From: Actinernus sp. WN-2022
Lineage: Eukaryota > Cnidaria > Anthozoa > Actiniaria > Actinernidae
Length of the DNA: 64,000 bases
Reading direction: 5' to 3'
Assembly (NCBI GenBank): GCA_030867875.1
Contig: JAOWCC010001589.1
Location: 75,105,537-75,169,536, forward strand
Shown here piece by piece: positions 1-64,000 of the stretch (its first letter is position 1; each line of letters opens with the position of its first letter). A model generated the notes under the pieces. That model made no database searches, was not told the DNA's origin, and worked only from the letters and a program-made list of their open reading frames with translations. The translations under genes were made by a program, and so were the position numbers.

Positions 1-254
1 TTTATGTTGTGGTGATCTTATTTTAATGGACATATTGTTATACATTCCACCATGTGACTTACCACGCCCATTTCTATGCCACACTTACAGATTGCATTCA
101 ATTCATAAATAAATAGTAAAAAATATTCTCTTTTCCAGAATATAGCGTTACTCAGCATCAAATTGGCATTATTTGACAACACTCCATCCAAACATTCAGT
201 GAAAAAAAATGAAGCGCAAACGGCAAAGGCCACATGACATGCCTGGGGTGTTGC

Positions 255-1249
255 TTAACCCTTTGAGCCCCAAGGGCTTTTAACTGATTTTTGGCTCTTT
301 CTAGACTGCAACGAACCCTCCCCCCCTAAGAAAACTGTAGTCACTGTTACCATGGAATTTTCAACTGACCTATACTACTGGGGGCTGAAAGTTTTTTGTC
401 TGCCATTTTCAGGGAAGTTTGTTTGGGGGAATACAGAATTTAAGGCTTTTTAAAGCCTTTTTCACAATTTATAGAGTGCTGGAGGACATCATTAAGTCTG
501 ATGAGAGCTTCAATCAGCACTTTCTCAAAGAACCGAGTCTGTGCCAGTGTTATTGTGATGGAGAACGAGCTTCATTTCCCACTCGTGAATGGGCTAGGAC
601 TTCTTCTGTCACTTTAGCATGGGCTTTATAAATAGGGGTCTGGAGCCACCTATCATAGCTTTTTTTGAATATTGGACAACATTTACTTGCCATTGATTCC
701 AATATGAAGCTATTAGGTCGAAATGGCTTTAGACGTCTTCTATATTTTGAAGAATGAAGATGGGGGAAGAGCCATGTTGCTGTTTGGTAGGATTACCCGG
801 CATGCTTTGAGGTCATTATGGATGAATTTAGCTTGCTGTGAAGTGCTTATGGACAGAATGGCTTGGTGCTGGGCAAGTTTAGTTGTTGGGAGACAGAAAG
901 TGAGGTTCGTGCAAACATGAAACTCTAAATCTTATGTGGAATATGCATTTTTGAGAGAACATTGAGAATCTGAGGATAAATAATAATTTTTTGAAGTGCT
1001 ATTTTAGTCTTTTTTTCTGAAATGAAATAATGTAACCTGTAGTTAACTTATGCAAAGAAAGAAGGATTTAGATGAAATTATTGTTTGTTAACATGCCCAA
1101 TGCAGCTCACTAGGATCACTTGTCTATACATTATGGCTTGTGGGAATCTCAGGGCCTAGCTCTTTAAACTTAGTAAGATTTAAATTAAACCCTTAAAGCA
1201 AGTAACCAGTAATAGTGCCATATGGCACTCTTGGAGTTTAAAGAGTTAA
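255..1249. mobile_element. TTAA-flanked ~1 kb element, piggyBac-like ends
   Basis: Bounded by TTAA (255-258 and 1246-1249) with imperfect inverted ends CCCTTTGAGCCCCAAGGGC and CTCTTTAAACTCCAAGAGTG. Internal ORFs of 60-70 codons show no transposase I can recognise, so it is a degenerate or non-autonomous copy at best. Confidence 0.35.
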
Positions 1250-1497
1250 GCGATCTAAATCAAAAGGGGAATATTTAATTTGAGGGGACGGCAATGACCT
1301 TTTTCCGAATCGGTTTACTAAGACAATAAAACAACAAGAATGGCTTTACTACACACAAGTCTATGTCAGAAAGGTTTACAACATATTTCTACGTCATAAA
1401 TAGTACACAATGCGCGCTATGATTGGTCAATAGCAATGAGTTATTACCGTAAATATATTCTTCGTTTGCACGTGTCGTCATCGCCGCCAAGTTAGAA

Positions 1498-1934
1498 CGG
1501 TTTTCTGTTGCACACTTTAAAAACGAGTAGGGGGCTGGGGCGAGTTCGGTTCCGCAAAGGCCCTTGGGATCGTTACTGGGGACACACTAATAGGAGATAT
1601 TGTAGTTGAGTCTACGAATAGCAGTTTCAGCGGTATTGACCCAAACGCCTCACTTCAATGTAATGAAGCGCTATTCGAACTGTGTATCTAAATTAGTCGT
1701 GCTTGTTTAGGAGGGTGTTGGTGTCGTGTAAGAATGATGGTTTCAATGGCGCTTCATTACATTGAAGTGAGGCGTTCGGGTCAATACCGCTGAAACTGCT
1801 ATTCGTAGACTCAACTACAATATCTCCTATTGCAGAATACAATGCAGTAACGATCCCAAGTAGCTTTGCGAAACCGAACTCGCCCCATCCCCCTACTCGT
1901 CTCTAAAGTGGGCAACTGAGTGTCGTAAAACCTA
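1498..1934. mobile_element. Foldback element with ~175 bp arms
   Basis: Arms 1498-1675 and 1752-1934 are near-perfect reverse complements around a 76 bp loop, sharing blocks such as GTTGAGTCTACGAATAGCAG. A smaller relative lies at 12029-12254. Confidence 0.85.
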
Positions 1935-2434
1935 AACAAAGGTAATTACACAGCCAATCACGAACAACTGAAGTCATCTGTGATTGGTTAGATTTGAACC
2001 AGTCACGAGGAGAAGTGAACGCAACCTTGGATAACCCTTGCTAAAATGAAAATTGATTGCACGATGAACCAAAACAATGTTTGGTTTTAGTTTAGAACTT
2101 GATTGGCTAATAATTACAAAATATTTTTCACAGGCAAGAGAAAAGCTGAGCAAACGCAAAACCAAAGCAAACACCGACTGACTTTCGAGACTCAATCGAG
2201 TGGATTAATTTGTTAGCTTCACTTGTTTATTCCACCAACATGGCCGCCACCGTGTTTGTCATTTGACTCACTGGAAATTGATTGCAAACCAAAAAATGAC
2301 TTCGAGTAAGCCAAAGAATGTTCGGTTCTGAGATGAACTTATACGGTGGATAAAGTTACGTTTGATAAAATAACGTAGGTCGATTTAGCGTGATTAACAA
2401 ATGCTAACATGAAAGGCTTTATGAGGTTTCTCAC

Positions 2435-30321
<27,887 letters not shown>

Positions 30322-30673
30322 TATCCTTTTCTCTGATTTGCCTGACCTACATGTACACACAGATATAGGTTAAGTGTTTGAAAAATCAGGATATTAAACA
30401 ATGTTTAATATGCATTTATATATATATATATGTATGCCTTTACAATCGACTGAATAGTACTTCACCGCATATCCAAGGCCAAGATCAAAATAATAATGGC
30501 TATGAAGCACTGTCTGTACTACAACTGTTCACAACATATATTATCTATAGGATCTCCCGCACAATATATTATAAATGTGGACAATATGCAACTCCCACAT
30601 TGTTAACTTTGATATGGTCATAGAAGGATCAATACATTGCTAACATATACACATCGACCATACATGTATATAT

Positions 30674-32475
30674 TATGGTGTCAAATCCCCGCCAAAAATC
30701 GAAGTTGGCATTCAACATCCAACTTTAGCGATCAACATTGGACGTACTTTGTAATTTAATATCAACTTCGTACTTTGGAACACAACATCAGACTTCAGCG
30801 ATCAACATCGGACTTCAGCGATCAACATCGAACTTTGTAATTATCAACTTCGAACTGTGGAACTCAACATTGGACTTCAGCGATCAACATTGGACTTTGT
30901 AAATCAACGTTGAACTTCGGAGCACAATATTGGTCTTCAGCGATCAACATCGGACTTTGTAAATCAACGTCGTGATCTAAGTCCTGCAGGCATTATATAA
31001 AACTGCTGTCACAGTGTTTTCTGTTCCCAGCGATTTGTGCTCCTAGGGGAGGGGTGGGGGTACTCAAATCGCTAGCATTTTCCCCTCCGTTCCAAAATGA
31101 AAATTAAACCAGATGATAGTAAATTAACATCATATAATGTTTTAAAATTCAAACGATAACTTTTCTTCAGTATTTATGTGTGTGAAAGATTTTTTTGGGA
31201 ACAAGAAACTTTGCTGTGATGAGCATTAATTGACCGTTAATTGACAGTCAAGCATGGAAGACCTTCATTGGAGATCTCCAAGGACCATCTCCTCAATTTA
31301 TTCGAACATGCAAGGCCGTTTCCAAGTTTCGGAAGTGAGTTGCATTCTTGAAGTGGCACAGAACAGTCGAAAGAAGGATGTCTGTGTTTGGTCTGACTGT
31401 TGCTGTTAAAGCAGGAGTCATAGCGTGTGTTGGGTAGTGCCATGCAACGTGCTTGGTTTAATTTCGGATTTGGCCGTGCCATTTCCATTTTGCACTACCA
31501 GATCCTCTTCGGAGAAATCCACATCGCTATAGCGCTTGCTCACATCTTCAGCTCCCACACGTGTTTAAGCGTGGTGGCAGCTGGGGTTTAAAGCAGCTTT
31601 GAGCTCGCCCTTAGAGTAACCAGATTCTGAGGCCTATGATCTTTAGTGAGGCTGACGGTCTTGGGGGCTATGCCATGCTGATGAGTCCTAACAAGGACAA
31701 AACAGCTGTACATGGTTGACACTCTACGGGTAATAAGATGTGAGCATGCATATTAGACGCTAGCTACATCATATTGTGTGTTGGGTAGTGCCATGCAACG
31801 TGCTTGGTCAACTTAAACCCCGACCCCCCCCCCCCAAACCCGGGGGACTAGGTGGGGATTTGGTAAAACCCCCAGTCAAATTCTGAAAAATGTCCCTACC
31901 ACTAGGGACGTTGTCCAACGCGTTAACTACAAAAGCTTACAAATAAGCTGTGGCAAAAGCAAAATATGTTGTAATGAACCAGGCCTAAAACGTGTAGGGC
32001 AACCAATAAACATAAAAAGTACATCCTAGAATGTAGATAAATATTCATTCTGTATATATACTCCACTTTTAAAAAGCAGATGGACTAAATTTTAATTTCA
32101 AATTCAAAGATTTAAATAACAAACTCCGTCACGAGTGATTTCCTGTACGAGTGGCCAGCGATCAATCAGCCTTGACAATTACCGCCGAAGTCAGTGATCG
32201 CTGAAGTCCGATGTGTTTCAAAGATAATTACAAAGTTCGATGGTGATCGCTGAAGTCCTATGTTGTGTTCCAAAGTTGATAATTACAAAGTCCGATGTTG
32301 ATCGCTGAAGTCCGATGTTGATCACTGAAGTTCGATGTTGTATAAATTTCCAAAGTTCGATGTTGATATAAATTACAAAGTCCGATGTTGATCGCTAAAG
32401 TTGGATGTTGTATTCCAAAGTTCGAAGTTGATAATTACAAAGTCCGATGTTGATCGCTAATTTTTGGCGGGGATA
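30674..32475. mobile_element. Inverted-repeat element whose arms are short-repeat arrays
   Basis: Left end TATGGTGTCAAATCCCCGCC resembles the 12945 element; right end AATTTTTGGCGGGGAT is mirrored but truncated. Arms (about 30695-30980 and 32175-32460) are reiterations of GATCAACATCGGACTTCAGC on the left and its complement on the right. The middle includes a GRPSLEISKDHLLNLFEHA-like broken reading near 31250-31310 and a 33 bp direct repeat (31426, 31775). Confidence 0.72.
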
Positions 32476-32657
32476 TATATGCATGCATATAATGTTGATT
32501 TGTAAACAAACGGGCCTGCACCGATCGATCGATCGAATAATTTTTTGTTTGTTCTGTTTTCGTCGCAAGCATATACGTTTAATTCCCTGCTGGCAGATAT
32601 ATACGTAAGTAGTAACGTATTTCTCATATTAAATCTCAGGAACATCGATTAACTTAC

Positions 32658-32730
32658 CTGTTTGAATGAATACTTCAAACATCTATCGTAATTAAGCGTA
32701 AACGAGAGGACATTTCGCAGGAACGGCAGC
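32658..32730 (-). other. Candidate non-coding first exon of the ABCC4-like gene
   Basis: A strong donor, CAG|GTAAGTTA, sits at 32658 on the minus strand. It could pair with the acceptor at about 30346 just before the start codon. The 5' edge is a guess. If correct, the 1.8 kb inverted-repeat element at 30674-32475 lies in intron 1. No transcript evidence is available here. Confidence 0.25.
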
Positions 32731-32898
32731 ACGTGTACTGGACACCAGGCTTCACGGTTCAGTGTATTGATGCACAGGGAGACCACTCAAATGTTTTTAC
32801 GTTCAGAAGGAGCAATGCCAAAAATTCGTAGCCTGCGAATTATCGGACCATTACCTCGAATCTTTTGCCTACGCAGGCTAAAGATTCGACGTATTATA

Positions 32899-33240
32899 TC
32901 AGCACGTGCCTATTTCCTGCAAAAGGCCTATAGACCCGTTCGCGGTTAATTCCGACATTTTGAAAGAGGTGCAAACATGGCGCGAAATACAGTGTTTGTA
33001 TGGGAATCCGATGCCAAACAATTTCCATAAAATCAAATTTCTGAAATATTCAATGCACGCAAAAGCGTGCAATCGTGTTTTCAGTTTTCCATACGTTTTC
33101 ACTGTAAATTTTCCCGCGGACTTTGACTGGTTGTTACAGACAATTGCAAATGTATGGAAAACTGAAAAAAAAAAACGACTGCACGGCTCCCAGCACAGCT
33201 ACACCCCTTAAATTTGGATCAGTTAATCTTAAGTTTGCGA
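32899..33240. repeat. Dispersed repeat family R1, rearranged copy 2
   Basis: Two halves in opposite order or orientation: AAATACAGTGTTTGTATGGG is inverted, and CAGCACAGCTACACCCCTTA is direct relative to copy 1. Confidence 0.65.
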
Positions 33241-33242
33241 AA

Positions 33243-33608
33243 ACCTTCAACGAGGGGCGTACAGGGTCAACACGGTTCACGAAGAATAAAAAATTACGGA
33301 TCATGGATCACGAATAGAAAAAAATAATTTTCCCGAATCACGAAATAAGCAAATTGCTGGTTTTCACTTGACGTCATAGCCGCCATGTTGGTGCCCTTAA
33401 ACAATAGATTCCTCGTTAGCTTCTTTTGTTGGGGCACCAACATGGCCGCCATGCCCTTTGTCATTTGAATCTCTAGGGATTGAGTGAAAACCAGCAATAA
33501 CGTATCATCGAATTTCCACGGATCACGAAGAAAATTTTTTTTATTCACGCGTCACGGAAAATAAAAACGTCCGATCGATCACGCGTCATAAGAAACCCCC
33601 TGTACGCT
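33243..33608. repeat. Inverted-repeat element, 366 bp
   Basis: GGGGCGTACAGGG and CCCCCTGTACGC at the ends; inner arms share GCTGGTTTTCACTTGA/TGAGTGAAAACCAGC and CATGTTGGTGCCC/GGGGCACCAACATG. Confidence 0.65.
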
Positions 33609-33729
33609 TCTCTTCAACTTGCAGATGTATAATACATCGGAGCAGCGATCGCAAATAACCACTCAACCTGGGTAAGCGTGCGGAATTCAAAGTCCTTCAA
33701 ATATTCATTGTGCCGCCTCACTGGTTAGC

Positions 33730-34066
33730 CACCGGCTCACTGGTAAGCTCAGTTGGTAGAGCACGGTCTAGAGTGCGGTAGGTCAGGGATTCGAATCCCG
33801 GCCGCGTCTTTAGGCAGGGACGTATAAGCCGTTGGCTTTGTCTCCTTCCTCTTGTAATCTATACGAGGGGGACGCGAAAGAACCTGTTGTGTTATTTCGA
33901 GAAAGAGTAGGGGTAATCGGAGGTACTAACAATCACTCATAATTGTAAACTGCACGGCAGCATATTGCGCCATAATGGTAGTCCGTTTCACAAAAATAAC
34001 CTTGTGAAGCGCATATGGATATATTCATATAGAATTTGCGCTATATAAATGAAAACCTTTACCTTT
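33730..34066 (+). repeat. tRNA-headed SINE family B
   Basis: AAGCTCAGTTGGTAGAGCAC head, GATTCGAATCCCGG B-box, then a body shared with 21536-21901 ending GCGCTATATAAATG. It is a SINE, not a tRNA gene. Confidence 0.83.
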
Positions 34067-34575
34067 GTTCTCTGAGCAATATCACAAAGAGCAATAACAT
34101 GCACCGCTACCCAGGGGAGTCGGTATTTGTGATCGCCTCTCGGGCGACGAATAAGAACCAGCAGGAACTCATTACCAGGAGCGTCCATGTCCCGTGAGTC
34201 AACGTATGACCGGTTTGAGCTATTTTTAGAACATGTTTCCCGGGTAACTGCCTTCTGACTCTGCTGCGATAGTGCATATCCTTGCCGTAATTATCGAGAT
34301 TAAGAATGATCTATTGTTCTTTGAGGTGATTTTATGAAGTCTGCATTGTCCCGACTATGGTTTGATTGGATTCCCAAAGTGTGGGCACGTGAACTCCCGT
34401 GAGATATGTTCTAAATATAGCTCAATGGTGAACATGATAAAACCGTTTGACCGCTTCATTCAACATTTGTTAAATACGGGCAGGCGTATCTATGGCGGCA
34501 CGGTGGACGAGAAGTCTGGTACTCATTCCTAGGTCTCTCGCAACTTATTTATCACCTTCATGCTTCATTCCAACG

Positions 34576-34860
34576 CATTCTCCCCGTTGAATTAGCAATT
34601 ATCCTTAAATGGCAAGCACGAAATAATGATAATCGTTAATTCTATGACAAATCCTAACCCGAACCACAAACCAAACCCTAACCATCGAACGAGTTCACGG
34701 GTAAACGACGGGTTCTCACTCACCTAGAGCTAGGGTTCACAGGTAAACAAGAAGAGAAGACTCTTCACTGGTTTTAAGAATGTCATTAGAATTAACTATT
34801 ATCATTATTTCAAGCGTGTTTTCCATTTAAGGATAGTTGTTAATTCAACGGGGAGGATGT
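34576..34860. repeat. Foldback, ~68 bp arms
   Basis: CTCCCCGTTGAATTAGCAAT and ATAGTTGTTAATTCAACGGG are inverted, with (T)CCTTAAATGG and its complement inside. Confidence 0.7.
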
Positions 34861-35849
34861 GTTGTTCATTCAATATTTGATTAATACGGACATACACAGG
34901 TATGGCGGCAGGGTGGACGAGGGCAGTCAGGTTCTCATTGAAAACATTGTTGAACCGATGATGAAACCCTTTGACATCTACGTTAAACATCCTACAACAT
35001 GATGCAGCAAATGTTACCGATGCCGACAGCGTTTGACCAAGGCTTAAAACAACTTTATTCGTATTTCTGTATTTTTATTTGACCCTTCTTTGCACCTCCA
35101 CGATAAAGCCACTTAGTGCAACCAATTAATCTTTGCAGCAAGGTATAGATTAAAGTCAGGTTTAATTAGTTTATTACTGCATGGATTAATCGTCTGCACT
35201 CTAAACTGGCCTCATATATTGTAAGTATACCAACTACACCAGTGAATATGATTTCAAAACATAATTCTATGCATTAAATTACCATGCTATGAAGATCTAA
35301 AAATAAAAATAAATCCGCATACTGGGAGGCTAACCTAAGAACTCTAAGAATACACTAACTCAAATAACAATTTTGGATATTTGTATTAGAGGAAATATAA
35401 AGGGAGCATTTTGCTTTGATTTTGTTGCACTTTTCGCCTTATTTTACAAATATTGTAAACAAAACATTTTTCTCGACACAATATTTATTACAAAAAATAT
35501 CTGCATTTCGCTTCCTACATAATTGAAACGAATCTTGTAATGAAAAGAAGAAAAGATGACAGTGTATTTTACGGAGGATACGCAAGGGTGCCAACAGGGT
35601 CAAAGTGGGGTGTGGGCCCAATAGACCTCTTTGGCTTGGCTGAATGTTGTGCCATTTCAGATCACGTGACCATCTCATTGTGTATTGTTCTTTTATTTCT
35701 GGTTAACTCGTAAGGAGATACATTGATATGGAAATACTTCGAACAAAGAATATTATTCCCCAAAGAGTTGAAGTGGGACAACATCGAGCCAAGTTAAAGA
35801 GGTCTATTGAATTCGATATAATCTTTCTATATTACGAACCTAGTCATGA

Positions 35850-36168
35850 ATTACCCTATATCATTATGACGTCACGGCTTGTTACTGAGGGGGACAGAAT
35901 CGACTTGAACAATAGAATTTTGAACTAAATCTGCTCTGCTGAGGAAAATTTAACTTCGAATTGTGTGGTTTCCAGATATCAGTTGTATCAATGTTTATCC
36001 CACAATATTTACCGTATTTGGTGGCTGTTACCGCTATTCTACGTTCTTCAAAATGCATTTGATAGCGATTTCCTTTGTGTTGTTGCTGTTTTGTCCCTGT
36101 TTTGTCCCCCTCCCACGACCGTGATCCTTAGCGTTTAAACAATAGATTGTTTTGATATGACGTCATAG
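35850..36168. repeat. Dispersed 319 bp repeat, copy 1
   Basis: About 98% identical by eye to 45880-46198 (some seven differences). Both ends carry TGACGTCA. Confidence 0.9.
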
Positions 36169-36320
36169 GTCAATTGTTTGGACTGGGTACCTGTTATCCC
36201 GTTCACACCACCACCGTTGAACTAGTTTAAAACGTTGCTATAACTAAACAACTTTTAACTCTGTGTAACTGAACACATTCAAGATGGCAGCTGAACATTC
36301 TAAACAAGCCTTTTTGCAAA

Positions 36321-36670
36321 ACACAGTGTAGATAAACTCAGTTTAACACAGTGTAGATAAACTCAGTTTAACACAGTGTAGATAAACTCAGTTTAACACA
36401 GTGTAGATAAACTCAGTTTAACACAGTGTAGATAAACTCAGTTTAACACAGTGTAGATAAACTCAGTTTAACACAGTGTAGATAAACTCAGTTTAACACA
36501 GTGTAGATAAACTCAGTTTAACACAGTGTAGATAAACTCAGTTTAACACAGTGTAGATAAACTCAGTTTAACACAGTGTAGATAAACTCAGTTTAACACA
36601 GTGTAGATAAACTCAGTTTAACACAGTGTAGATAAACTCAGTTTAACACAGTGTAGATAAACTCAGTTTA
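36321..36670. repeat. 25 bp satellite, 14 perfect tandem copies
   Basis: Unit is ACACAGTGT + AGA + TAAACTCAGTTTA; 350 bp is exactly 14 units with no variant seen. Both longer blocks are odd-length palindromes. Confidence 0.97.
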
Positions 36671-36996
36671 AAATTGAACGGGTTTAGTTCTTGAGAATGG
36701 TGTAGAAGTACGAGTAGTTTTAAGATACTCGCATGTATTGGTATATCGCTTGCTCTTTGTCGGCTTTTGCTACCTTTGAGTAATTGAATTATTGAATGCA
36801 ATTCAAGACCAATTTTTTGTATTTTCTTTTCTATACTATTAGTGATTCAAGTGTTTTGAAATTTAGGTTCCTACGACAATATGTTATAATTTGTATGTGT
36901 TTATATTACAGACAAGGCAGCCTCGAAGTTTTAACTTTAAAAATAGGATAATATCATACTACAAGAGTATTAATTTTAACGTCTTTATAAGAGTGT

Positions 36997-37002
36997 TTTA
37001 TT
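36997..37002 (-). terminator. Candidate LYST poly(A) signal
   Basis: AATAAA on the minus strand about 200 bases after the LYST stop codon, the first canonical hexamer downstream. It predicts a short 3' UTR. Confidence 0.45.
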
Positions 37003-37200
37003 GTATTCTGAGGGCAAGAGAAAAAAAAGTTCACAAGCTTAACCAGAACTAGATTCTGGAAAGTTTGCCCGTCTGTCGTTTTTCTCCGGTCGTCATGGAA
37101 ACGCAGCATTCCATAACCAGTCAGACGTGACAACGCAATAAAATATTTGGGAAGCCATTTCAATGTCATGTAGCGATGTCGTATATGGACATTATCCTTA

Positions 37201-63181
<25,981 letters not shown>

Positions 63182-63624
63182 CTGATGGTACAAATGTACA
63201 TACATAGTTCTCATTAAAGTGGCACTATCGACCTCCAAATTATAAACTTTCGCACGACAGAAGATAAAAATAACTACTCAGATTAGCAGAGTATGCTTTC
63301 CATGGATACTGAAGAAACTATGATATAATTTTGACGAAGGATGGCAAAGATTCGACTGGATTTTAAAAAAACTTTAAGAGAAATTTAGAGCAACTTGAAA
63401 TCGGTTCACTGTAACCTGAAATCAAGTTTCTAGAATAAGCTTTTGTAATCCACTTTAATCTTTGCCATTCTTTATCGAAAAACCATACCAGGACATTCAC
63501 ATGGTAAATCTCTTCTACCTCAGTGTGTTATTTTTGTAGTTTTGTTTTAATGCTAATAATCCGAGTATTCTCCACGCACACGTTTCACTACATTCATTAC
63601 TAACAACTCACATGTTGATTCAGT

Positions 63625-63744
63625 TTTACGGAGGTTGGAAAACCGGAGAACCCAGAGAAAACAATGGGTGCCAATCAACAATCAATTCACACATGACGCC
63701 GGGTCACATTCACAGTAGTGAGGCGCTTATACGCTGTGCCACAC
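63625..63744 (-). repeat. SINE family A, decayed copy
   Basis: Minus-strand head GTGTGGCACAGCGTATAAGC and body CGGTTTTCCAACC. Its 5' end abuts the 16 bp array at 63745. Confidence 0.65.
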
Positions 63745-64000
63745 AGCTCCCCAAACGACCAGCTCCCCAATCGACCAGCTCCCCAATCGACCAGCTCCCC
63801 AATTGACCAGCTCCCCAATCGACCAGCTCCCCAAACGACCAGCTCCCCAATCGACCAGCTCCCCAATCGACCAGCTCCCCAAACGACCAGCTCCCCAAAC
63901 GACCAGCTCCCCAATCGACCAGCTCCCCAATCGACCAGCTCCCCAATCGACCAGCTCCCCAATCGACCAGCTCCCCAATCGACCAGCTCCCCAATTGACC
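63745..64000. repeat. 16 bp minisatellite, 16 copies, reaches window edge
   Basis: Unit AGCTCCCCAATCGACC with A/T and C/T variants at the ATCG core; exactly 16 units to the last base, so it continues outside. Minus-strand ORFs (GELVDWGAGRLGSWS) come from the array. Confidence 0.96.

Larger units (their letters stand above)
30322..37200. other. LYST-ABCC4 intergenic region, no host gene seen
   Basis: Holds only repeats: an inverted-repeat element (30674-32475), inverted AT-rich repeats, a SINE (33730-34066), a foldback pair (34576-34860), a dispersed 319 bp repeat (35850-36168) and the 25 bp satellite (36321-36670). Short ORFs here lack conserved motifs. The promoter of the ABCC4-like gene should lie here. 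Confidence 0.6.

Noticed and set aside
33746..33808. tRNA gene candidate (A-box and B-box)
   Set aside because: It is the head of SINE family B: followed by a conserved body and shared 3' tail also found at 21536-21901, with no good acceptor-stem closure.
63687..63994. Minus-strand ORFs in three frames (GELVDWGAGRLGSWS repeats)
   Set aside because: A 16 bp repeat with no stop in any frame gives identical repeats in all frames; this is an array artefact.

Overview
The window is eukaryotic, intron-rich, AT-rich and heavily loaded with repeats. I read it as an anthozoan cnidarian, most likely a stony coral. That is an inference from the animal-type genes, the SINE/LINE/TTAA-element content and the compact exons; nothing in the window proves the species. 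No rRNA gene, true tRNA gene, CRISPR array or prokaryotic operon is visible.

Two large multi-exon genes, both on the minus strand, account for all convincing host coding sequence. (1) 2435-30321 holds the 5' part (18 coding exons, about 781 codons, continuing past the left edge) of an ABCC-type ABC transporter closest to ABCC4/MRP4. It covers the N-terminal linker, TMD1, the whole of NBD1 (Walker A, LSGGQ signature, Walker B, H-loop), the inter-domain linker and the start of TMD2. (2) 37201-63181 holds the 3' part (23 coding exons, 988 residues plus stop, continuing past the right edge) of LYST, the lysosomal trafficking regulator: PH-like domain, BEACH domain and C-terminal WD40 repeats. In both genes I joined exons by hand. 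Every donor/acceptor phase closes and the concatenated frames stay open, which is strong internal support. The genes are head-to-tail: LYST ends about 6.9 kb upstream of the ABCC start codon.

The introns and the intergenic stretch are a mosaic of mobile DNA. There are several 5'-truncated non-LTR retrotransposons, including a 389-residue open reverse-transcriptase ORF at 13829-14998. There are three tRNA-headed SINE families, many foldback/MITE elements, and several larger inverted-repeat elements. Some insertions can be read to the base from target-site duplications: a 3.2 kb long-TIR element with ATAGTG duplications (12945-16183), a 350 bp element with a 9 bp duplication (28076-28425), a Harbinger-like TAA element (4727-4897), TTAA-flanked elements (9776-10464, 42398-42945), and a SINE inside a LINE (21536-21901).

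The most interesting signal is a set of long-TIR/TTAA elements carrying broken pieces of a RecQ-like helicase with a clear Walker A motif (48048-48298 and 13485-13790). The terminus of one of them resembles that of small TTAA MITEs found elsewhere in the window. Other notable structures are a perfect 14 x 25 bp array of double palindromes (36321-36670), a 1.07 kb pentameric satellite that runs directly into a LYST splice donor (58162-59232), oppositely oriented 20 bp arrays inside LYST introns, and a 16 x 16 bp array at the right edge.
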